Source: Candidatus Sumerlaeota bacterium (GTDB lineage: Bacteria > Sumerlaeota > Sumerlaeia > MWCT01). From it: a stretch of DNA of 8,131 bases. Position 1 is the first letter of the stretch. Each line of letters begins with the position of its first letter. Positions 1 to 5,167 of this stretch are shown here, in pieces. The position numbers and the translations under genes are program-made. The notes below the pieces were generated by a model. It was not told the origin of the DNA and did no database searches. It saw only the letters and a program-made list of their open reading frames with translations. Location: NCBI GenBank assembly GCA_026398545.1, contig JAPLSR010000246.1:1-8131 (forward strand), read 5' to 3'.

Positions 1-1
1 G

Positions 2-169
2 AGCAACGATGCTGAACGTAACGCAATCCGCAAGAAGGCATTCCTTTTAGGCAGGGAGATGACCTGGACTAATATCGTCGATAAATACGAAGAAGTTTTT
101 ATAGAGGCCCGAATCAACAAACCTGCTTCCGTTCGGCACAGGAAATCAATTGAACCGCTTGAATTGTAG
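2..169 (+). CDS. Glycosyltransferase (GT4-like), C-terminal end only, closed by an in-frame amber stop
   Basis: This is the 3' end of a reading frame that enters from outside the window. The 55 visible residues include a helical stretch with KKAFLLGREMTWTNIVDKYE. The pattern of a basic helix, then GR.MTW..IV..Y..VF, is how GT-B fold family 4 glycosyltransferases usually end, where the last helix crosses back to the N-terminal domain. The frame stops at TAG (167-169) but stays open afterwards. The next codons read TRDLPDIKLDHIIRMTDGTG, which matches the linker and first motif of the helical domain fused to this transferase in relatives. So this is probably the first half of one gene of roughly 750 codons, broken or recoded at the amber codon. 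Donor and acceptor cannot be told from this end; a mannosyltransferase is plausible given the GH130 neighbour. No ribosome binding site or promoter is visible. Confidence 0.6.
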   Translation, partial: SNDAERNAIRKKAFLLGREMTWTNIVDKYEEVFIEARINKPASVRHRKSIEPLEL

Positions 170-211
170 ACTCGAGACCTTCCCGATATTAAGCTTGACC
201 ATATTATACGC

Positions 212-1249
212 ATGACGGACGGCACCGGAATTCTCCAACATGCTCGATATAGTGTCCCGAATTATCAGGAAGGATACTGTACGGATGACAACGCGCGGGC
301 ACTTATCCTACTGTCTTATCTTCAGGAAATAAAAATAGAACCTTCGCGGGAAACGGAAAGACTATGTTATATCTATCTGGCATTTCTATCTTACGCTTTT
401 GATGAGAAATCCGGACGCTTCAGGAATTTTCTCAACTATCGCCGAGAATGGATTGAAGATACTGGTTCCGAAGACAGTCACGGTCGGACTATCTGGGCGC
501 TTGGAACATGCATCGGACGTACTATACATACCGGATTTCAGAAGCTTGCTACGGAGCTTTTCGAAAAAGCAATTTCAACAGTAACTTCCTTCTCCTCTCC
601 CCGGGCATGGGCTTTCACGATTATCGGTATTCATGAATACCTCCGCCGTTTTACCGGTGATCGCTCCATTCAGGCTATTTGCCAGAACCTGTCCTCGAAA
701 CTTCATGAGATCTATCGCAAGAATAGCGACCCTGATTGGATGTGGTTTGAACAATCGCTGACCTATGTCAACGCAAAGCTTCCCCAGGCGCTTATTTTGA
801 GTGGACGCTGGCTGCCTGATACTGCCATGCTCAATGATGGTTTGTTATCACTCCGTTGGCTCTGCCGCATTCAGTCCGACAATCACAATAATTTCAAACC
901 TATAGGCGCAGATTCTTTCTACAAACGTAACGGGACATTCCCTGTATTTGACCAACAGCCCATAGAAGCCCATGCGGCCGTTTCGGCCTGTCTTGAAGCG
1001 TATCGGGCAACAAAGGATTCATACTGGTATGATGAAGCATGGAAGGCATTCCAGTGGTATCTTGGCAGAAATCCCTTGTCCATCAGCCTATATGATCCAC
1101 ATACCGGCGGTTGTTGCGATGCATTGCATGTTGACCGGGCCAATCTCAACCAAGGAGCGGAGAGCACACTTTCTTTTCTGCTCTCCCTGGCTGAAATGAC
1201 CGTAATTCGAAACGAACTGCAGAGCTTGAAAGAGCCCCCTCAATTATAG
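212..1249 (+). CDS. Helical (alpha/alpha-toroid-like) domain normally fused to a glycosyltransferase; separated from it by an amber codon
   Basis: This 345-residue, Trp- and Leu-rich, helical protein has no signal peptide or membrane segment, so it is probably cytoplasmic. Recognisable family motifs are TDDNARAL (about residues 24-31), GSEDSHGRTIWALG (85-98), PDWMWFE..LTYVNAKLPQAL (about 173-194), FDQQPIEAHAA (246-256) and DRANLNQGAESTLSFL (308-323). From memory of the family, this domain sits at the C-terminus of long glycosyltransferases encoded beside GH130 genes and resembles alpha/alpha-barrel glycosidases. Its own activity is not established. The ATG at 212 is a poor start: it falls inside the conserved motif (LDHIIRMTDGTG, encoded from about 194), no Shine-Dalgarno precedes it, and no ATG, GTG or TTG lies between it and the TAG at 167-169. 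The segment is therefore either part of a gene with a nonsense mutation, or is made by readthrough or re-initiation. The 345 codons after the stop carry no further damage, which argues against an old pseudogene. Confidence 0.72.
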   Translation: MTDGTGILQHARYSVPNYQEGYCTDDNARALILLSYLQEIKIEPSRETERLCYIYLAFLSYAFDEKSGRFRNFLNYRREWIEDTGSEDSHGRTIWALGTCIGRTIHTGFQKLATELFEKAISTVTSFSSPRAWAFTIIGIHEYLRRFTGDRSIQAICQNLSSKLHEIYRKNSDPDWMWFEQSLTYVNAKLPQALILSGRWLPDTAMLNDGLLSLRWLCRIQSDNHNNFKPIGADSFYKRNGTFPVFDQQPIEAHAAVSACLEAYRATKDSYWYDEAWKAFQWYLGRNPLSISLYDPHTGGCCDALHVDRANLNQGAESTLSFLLSLAEMTVIRNELQSLKEPPQL

Positions 1250-1255
1250 TACCGT

Positions 1256-1259
1256 GGAG
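1256..1259 (+). promoter_or_regulatory. Ribosome binding site of the GH130 gene
   Basis: GGAG lies five T residues before the ATG at 1265, in the 15-bp gap after the TAG of the upstream gene. It supports that ATG and shows translational coupling in an operon. It also indicates that TAG (1247-1249) is read as a true stop here, because readthrough would run across this site. Confidence 0.7.
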
Positions 1260-1264
1260 TTTTT

Positions 1265-2731
1265 ATGTCGAAAACCAATTCATTAGTGAGTCGGACAAAG
1301 ATACTCTTATCTCCCGATTCTTCGCGTGTCGTGCTGCGTAAGTTCAATCCTGATCCCGAAAGCCGCATATCGAGCATTGTTGGACGGATCAATGCATTGT
1401 CCGAGAAAGAGGTTGCTCGCAATCTTAAAGTGATTGTTTCCCGTTTTTCCAAGAAACATTTACAGACTGAAGAAACGCTGCTTGCGCATTACGAATCGGT
1501 CAAATCCTTCTTTGATACTGATTACGACATTTCGGCTGCCCGTAAACTTCTGATCGGCGCCTATTTTACTAATGAATACGCTTTTGAGTCCGCCGCTCTC
1601 TTTAATCCTTCTATCGTTAGCCATCCCGATCAGTCCGGTTTGCCTGCAGGTTCGGTTCGCTTTATAATGAGTCTCAGAGCAACCGGCGAAGGACACATCT
1701 CCTCTCTTACATTTCGTACCGGCGTAATAGACTCCTCTTGCACCGTGTCAATTGACCCGGTTTCGCAATATGCTGCTGTGGCTCCTCCCATGCCTGATTC
1801 ACCCTATGATAAGGTATGCTTCCGCTATAAACTTGCCGAGATGAGATTCGATAACGAATTTTCACGCTCCGTCCTAGCCCCACTCCCGGACTTTTTTACC
1901 ATAAATCAACTTCAGGAATCCCTTTCCAACCTTGTTCGTCAAAATCATCGTTACTCTGAAAATGACAAACTTGTTCACGATAAAATCTTATGGCTTGCCC
2001 ATTCCAATTATGGAGTTTCCATTTCAGAGCGGCACCCCCTATCCTATTGGGTTATTTTCCCTGCATCGCCATCCGAAAAGAACGGCATCGAAGATGCGCG
2101 TTTCGTCCGTTTCATTGATGATGATGGCAGTTCTCGATATTATGCAACATACACCGCCTATGATGGCAGAGTTATCCTGCCACAGCTTTTAGAAACCGAT
2201 TTTAAGAATTTTAAGATGATAACACTGAATGGCAGCGCCGTACAGAACAAGGGTATGGCTCTTTTCCCTCGCAGGATAAACGGCAATTTCGCCATGCTCT
2301 CACGTCAAGATAACGAGAGCATTTTTCTCATGTATTCTGATAATATCCATTTCTGGCACGAAGCGGTGCGTATCGTCCGACCCAAATATGACTGGGAGTT
2401 TATGAAGATTGGAAACTGTGGTTCTCCCATTGAGACAGATATTGGCTGGCTTGTTCTAACTCATGGCGTGGGCCCTTTTCGGCAATATTCTATTGGCGCA
2501 CTTTTATTGGATCGATCCGATCCCTCTAAGGTTCTTGGCAGACTTGCCGAACCCATCCTTTTCCCAACCGGCATCTTTAGAGACGGATATGTACCAAATG
2601 TGGTTTACACATGCGGATATCTCGTTCACAAAGATAAACTGATTGTTCCCTATGCGCTCTCAGACTGGAAAATTACAATAGCAATCATTGATTTACGCCA
2701 TTTATTACAGCTATTACAAGCAGGTATTTGA
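1265..2731 (+). CDS. GH130 family glycosidase/phosphorylase (beta-mannoside-active type), about 490-residue subgroup
   Basis: This is a complete 488-residue protein with no signal peptide, so it is probably cytoplasmic. GH130 enzymes are five-bladed beta-propellers that cleave beta-mannosides by phosphorolysis or hydrolysis. Family landmarks in order are: an N-terminal helical extension (about 1-95) typical of the longer subgroup; KLLIGAYFTNEYAFESAALF running into FNPSIV (about 94-118); SLRATGEGHISSLTFRTGVI (136-155); NGIEDARF (273-280), whose Asp277 aligns with the conserved GxEDxR acid motif; KGMALFPRRINGNFAMLSR (329-347); KIGNCGSPIETDIGWLVLTH followed by GVG (381-403); and YVPNVVYTCG (442-451). 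The shorter subgroups have EDPR where this protein has EDAR. I cannot decide from the sequence whether it is a phosphorylase or a hydrolase. It lies 15 bp behind the transferase-associated domain, so the pair probably builds and recycles the same intracellular or exported glycan. The C-terminus (IDLRHLLQLL) matches the family end, so the gene is intact. Confidence 0.88.
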   Translation: MSKTNSLVSRTKILLSPDSSRVVLRKFNPDPESRISSIVGRINALSEKEVARNLKVIVSRFSKKHLQTEETLLAHYESVKSFFDTDYDISAARKLLIGAYFTNEYAFESAALFNPSIVSHPDQSGLPAGSVRFIMSLRATGEGHISSLTFRTGVIDSSCTVSIDPVSQYAAVAPPMPDSPYDKVCFRYKLAEMRFDNEFSRSVLAPLPDFFTINQLQESLSNLVRQNHRYSENDKLVHDKILWLAHSNYGVSISERHPLSYWVIFPASPSEKNGIEDARFVRFIDDDGSSRYYATYTAYDGRVILPQLLETDFKNFKMITLNGSAVQNKGMALFPRRINGNFAMLSRQDNESIFLMYSDNIHFWHEAVRIVRPKYDWEFMKIGNCGSPIETDIGWLVLTHGVGPFRQYSIGALLLDRSDPSKVLGRLAEPILFPTGIFRDGYVPNVVYTCGYLVHKDKLIVPYALSDWKITIAIIDLRHLLQLLQAGI

Positions 2732-2762
2732 TGCTGGCAAATCTTTCGCCTCCGCTCGGTTA

Positions 2763-2844
2763 GGGGTCAATCTCAACCATTTGCTCCATTTTCATATCGG
2801 TTTTCGGAATCTTTCTCAGGGGGTCATGGGGTCAAACTCCCCTG
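2763..2844. repeat. Intergenic GGGGTCA copies and a weak inverted repeat between convergent genes
   Basis: GGGGTCA occurs at 2763-2769, 2820-2826 and 2828-2834, the last two almost in tandem. CAGGGG (2817-2822) can pair with CCCCTG (2839-2844) across a 16-nt loop. There is no T-tract on either side, so a classical intrinsic terminator is not supported, although a structure between two convergent genes would be well placed to end transcription. GGGGTCA-rich ends are also seen in some small mobile or REP-like elements, so this may be a remnant. No gene is visible in 2732-2890. Confidence 0.3.
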
Positions 2845-2890
2845 CGAGTATGATTAAGATTTCCGCTCCTTTGACGTAATTCGTGGATAC

Positions 2891-3994
2891 TCAAGGGGAT
2901 TCGGGACCGTAAATTTCAGGTTTGGGCGAGCGTCCCATCAGGTCACGTAGAGCGTCTTTGGGTTTCTTGCCCTCATATAGCACGCGATAAACCTCAACCG
3001 AGATGGGCATCGCAACATGGTATTTTTCTGCAAGGGTCGCTACGGAACTGGCGGTCTTGACTCCTTCCACGACCATTCCAATCTCATTCAGCGCCTCCTC
3101 CACATTGCGCCCTTTCGCAATAAGTTCCCCGAAATTCCGGTTCCGGCTATGGCGGCTTGTAGCGGTGACGATGAGGTCGCCCACGCCTGAAAGACCGCTA
3201 AAGGTCTCCTGTTTTGCGCCCATGGCAACGCCAAGGCGTATCATCTCCGCCAACCCTCGCGTCAGGAGCGCCGCCTTTGTGTTGTCACCGAAACCAAGTC
3301 CATCACAGACGCCCGCCGCAATGGCGATGACATTTTTCACCGCCCCGCCCAGCTGAACACCAAGGATGTCATCATGTATATAGACCCTGAAGAAATCGGT
3401 ATGGAAGAGAGCCTGAACCTCATGCGCCAGGTCAGGTTTATAAGCGGCGGCAACGATGGAGGTGGGCATTTTGCGGGAAACCTCCTCCGCATGAGAAGGT
3501 CCGCTAAGACAGCAGATACCCGGTCGCGCCTCTTCACCCAGAACCTCCTCCATGACCCCTGAAAGGGTAAGCAGTGTGCCCTGCTCAATACCCTTGGAGC
3601 AAAGCACAAATTTTTCATGCGCGAGACTCTCCCCTGTTTCAAGTCGCCGACGCTGCCTACTCCGCCGAAGCGGCTGCGAAGGCCGGGCCATAGCTTTGGC
3701 GACGGAGCGTAGTGAGGCGCAGAGGTCACGGACGGCGTGGGAGGGAACTGTAATGACAAGATATGCGGCATCCTTCACTATGCGGCGCAAGTCTTTTTCT
3801 ATCACAAGACCGGCGGGGAGTCGGAGATTGGGAAGTTTGGGCGGGATACGGGTCTTGTCAAGATGTTCCAAAAGACCGGATGAGATGTCCCAAATCTTGA
3901 CAGGGAATCCCTTTTCATAAAGGAGAGTTGCAAGAGTGCAACCCCACGTCCCGGCGCCAAGAATGGCAATCTGTCGTTTTTGATTAATTGACAA
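2891..3994 (-). CDS. gpsA: Glycerol-3-phosphate dehydrogenase [NAD(P)+] with an in-frame insertion
   Basis: GpsA reduces dihydroxyacetone phosphate to sn-glycerol 3-phosphate, the backbone for phospholipid synthesis, in the cytoplasm. The 367-residue product shows the Rossmann motif ILGAGTWG (11-18), PSHAVR (84-89), SKGIEQGT (133-140), CLSGPSHAEEV (162-172), GGAVKNVIAIAAGVCDGLGF (216-235, with the catalytic-type Lys220), GDNTKAALLTRGLAEM (236-251), FSGLSGVGDL (265-274) and EGVKTA (310-315). The family is usually about 330-345 residues. The surplus is mostly an Arg-rich stretch around residues 96-121, between PSHAVR and SKGIE, where relatives have about 20 residues and this protein has 44; the matching DNA is palindromic. 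The start is TTG at 3994. No in-frame ATG or GTG lies between the upstream TAG (4030-4028) and the Rossmann motif. GAAGG ends about 10 nt before TTG and could serve as the ribosome site. The nearest ATG (4001) is out of frame. The gene is co-directional with the large surface-protein gene but probably functionally unrelated. Confidence 0.93.
   Translation of the reverse strand: MSINQKRQIAILGAGTWGCTLATLLYEKGFPVKIWDISSGLLEHLDKTRIPPKLPNLRLPAGLVIEKDLRRIVKDAAYLVITVPSHAVRDLCASLRSVAKAMARPSQPLRRSRQRRRLETGESLAHEKFVLCSKGIEQGTLLTLSGVMEEVLGEEARPGICCLSGPSHAEEVSRKMPTSIVAAAYKPDLAHEVQALFHTDFFRVYIHDDILGVQLGGAVKNVIAIAAGVCDGLGFGDNTKAALLTRGLAEMIRLGVAMGAKQETFSGLSGVGDLIVTATSRHSRNRNFGELIAKGRNVEEALNEIGMVVEGVKTASSVATLAEKYHVAMPISVEVYRVLYEGKKPKDALRDLMGRSPKPEIYGPESP
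3640..3712. repeat. Palindromic repeat inserted in frame within gpsA
   Basis: On the plus strand, CTACTCCGCCGAAGC (3657-3671) can pair imperfectly with GCTTTGGCGACGGAGCGTAG (3693-3712), enclosing further short self-complementary pieces (GCCGAAGCGGC). The segment coincides with the extra residues of GpsA (about 96-121, containing RPSQPLRRSRQRRR), which have no counterpart in ordinary GpsA proteins. Removing about 23-25 codons would join DLCASL to ETGESLAHEKFV and restore near-normal family spacing. The exact ends are uncertain by several bases and I see no clear target-site duplication. The layout recalls the Rickettsia palindromic elements, which also sit in frame inside genes; any kinship to them is not implied. 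Confidence 0.62.
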
Positions 3995-4052
3995 TTGACA
4001 TCTACCTTCGCATAAAGCTTCGGCAGACTATAGATTGATAATTGACAATTAA
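3984..4052. repeat. 69-bp nested imperfect palindrome covering the gpsA start
   Basis: The AT-rich outer arms 3984-4004 (beginning TTAATTGACAATTGACA) and 4031-4052 (ending AATTGACAATTAA) are near-complementary, with about four mismatches or gaps. Inside, TCTACC (4001-4006) and GGCAGA (4022-4027) bracket a core that on the minus strand reads GCCGAAGC, TTTA, TGCGAAGG. The same GCCGAAGC/TGCGAAGG pair occurs in the palindrome inside gpsA, so the two probably belong to one repeat family. The element lies between the stop of the surface-protein gene (4076) and gpsA and provides the first bases of gpsA. It has no T-tract, so I call it a small non-autonomous repeat rather than a terminator, though its RNA could fold over the gpsA start. 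Confidence 0.65.
3987..4000 (-). repeat. 7-bp tandem duplication at the gpsA start codon
   Basis: On the minus strand TGTCAAT occurs twice in a row (4000-3994 and 3993-3987), directly after an A that makes ATG at 4001-3999. From that ATG the frame reads MSIVN and stops at TAA (3986-3984). Removing one copy would put the ATG in frame as MSINQKRQ, the same residues the TTG start at 3994 now encodes. GAAGG lies 3 nt before the ATG and about 10 nt before the TTG. Confidence 0.6.
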
Positions 4053-4075
4053 ATTGATGAAAACCCAATTGTTAA

Positions 4076-5167
4076 TTACGGTATATCGTAATACTCAACA
4101 TCAACTTTTTTCAGATATACACGCCCATATTCGGAATCCTTACCATCCACGAGGTCAAAGGCAAATAGCATCTTGTTCTTGAACTCATCAGCGCCTGAGT
4201 AAAATGCCCGCGGCGACTCCATGAACATTGAATACTCCATGCCTGTCGCACTTGGCAGGTGTCCATTGTATGCCCCCGGACCACGCTGGAATAGTTCATA
4301 CATGTTACACCAGTCAAAACCGGCATTTTCCATGCGCAGGCGAATTCTTGTGATGGTCTCCCGTGTGGTGGCATTCGGAATCTGTAGTGTGAATATGGCA
4401 CGGTAAAGCTTGTTTGGCACATATGAAGCGGTGACGGCAGTGAGCGGGATTTCCCAGGAGCCATAATCGGGCAGACCTGCCTTCCCTTGCGGCGGCGCCG
4501 GGGTGGCGCCTGATTCCAGATACAAACCGGTGGCGTCCGACCCATAGGTTACTTTTCCGAAGACATTCGGTATATTGAGCCCGACCCAGTCAGAAAAGCC
4601 TGATGGCGCGGCATAGGCGATAACAGGCGTCGCAAAGCTCCGCGGCGGCAAATTGAATGTCTCCACCTCAATCTCATCGAGATAGAGAGCGCCATACTGC
4701 TCACGTGTGAAATCAATGAGGTCAAAATTCAGGGTCAGATTTCTATCCGTCTCCGCAGCCCCTGTAAAGTCCGGCGGGAGATAATAGGAATAATAATCGC
4801 TCCACGTATCCCCGATAGAATTCAGCCCTTTATCAACAAGCTGGGTGCAGCCTGACATGAAGATAACATTAGTCCATCGAAGGCGTGCCATGGGTGATTT
4901 GAAATGGTCGGGCTGGTCAGTCCTCAGGCGATAACGAGCCCTGTAGACCTTGTTGGGCACATAATGGATAGCGGAGGAATCCTTCAGAGCCCAGTAACCG
5001 AACAGATTTACGGTGAATTTGCCATTTATTCCTATCTGACCGGTTGACTGAATGACAGGAGCCACATAGAATGAACCATCCTTGGCGCTCACATAGGTGC
5101 CCGGCGGGGGCGCTCCAACCGTCCATCCCTCACTGTCAGCATTGTTAAAAGGATAAAAGTTAATGGT
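4076..5167 (-). other. Tandem pair of homologous C-terminal modules in the beta-helix protein
   Basis: Module one (about 5167-4655) and module two (about 4633-4076) share landmarks in the same order: YVPNKVYRARYRL versus YVPNKLYRAIFTL; RLRWTN.IF..C versus RLRMENAGFDWC; NFDLIDFTREQYGALYLDEI versus AFDLVDGKDSEYGRVYLKKV; and endings VETFNLP versus VEYYDIP. The aromatic-rich, strand-like pattern suggests beta-sandwich carbohydrate-binding-type folds. I do not recognise a named family. The similarity marks an old internal duplication, since the DNA is only moderately alike. Confidence 0.6.

Noticed and set aside
2688..2879. Small plus-strand ORF spanning the end of the GH130 gene and the junction
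   Set aside because: It begins inside the GH130 coding region in another frame and its tail is translated repeat sequence; no ribosome site.
3337..3771. 144-codon minus-strand ORF in another frame of gpsA
   Set aside because: It overlaps gpsA in a different frame, has no recognisable motifs, and gpsA shows clear family motifs throughout.
3802..4068. 88-codon minus-strand ORF starting with ATG across the palindrome and the gpsA start
   Set aside because: Its first half translates the AT-rich repeat and its second half is a shifted frame of gpsA; low-complexity shadow.
4494..4510. GGCGCC-GGGGT-GGCGCC hairpin
   Set aside because: It lies inside codons for a Pro/Ala/Gly-rich linker in the beta-helix protein, where GC-rich codons make it likely by chance; no T-tract.
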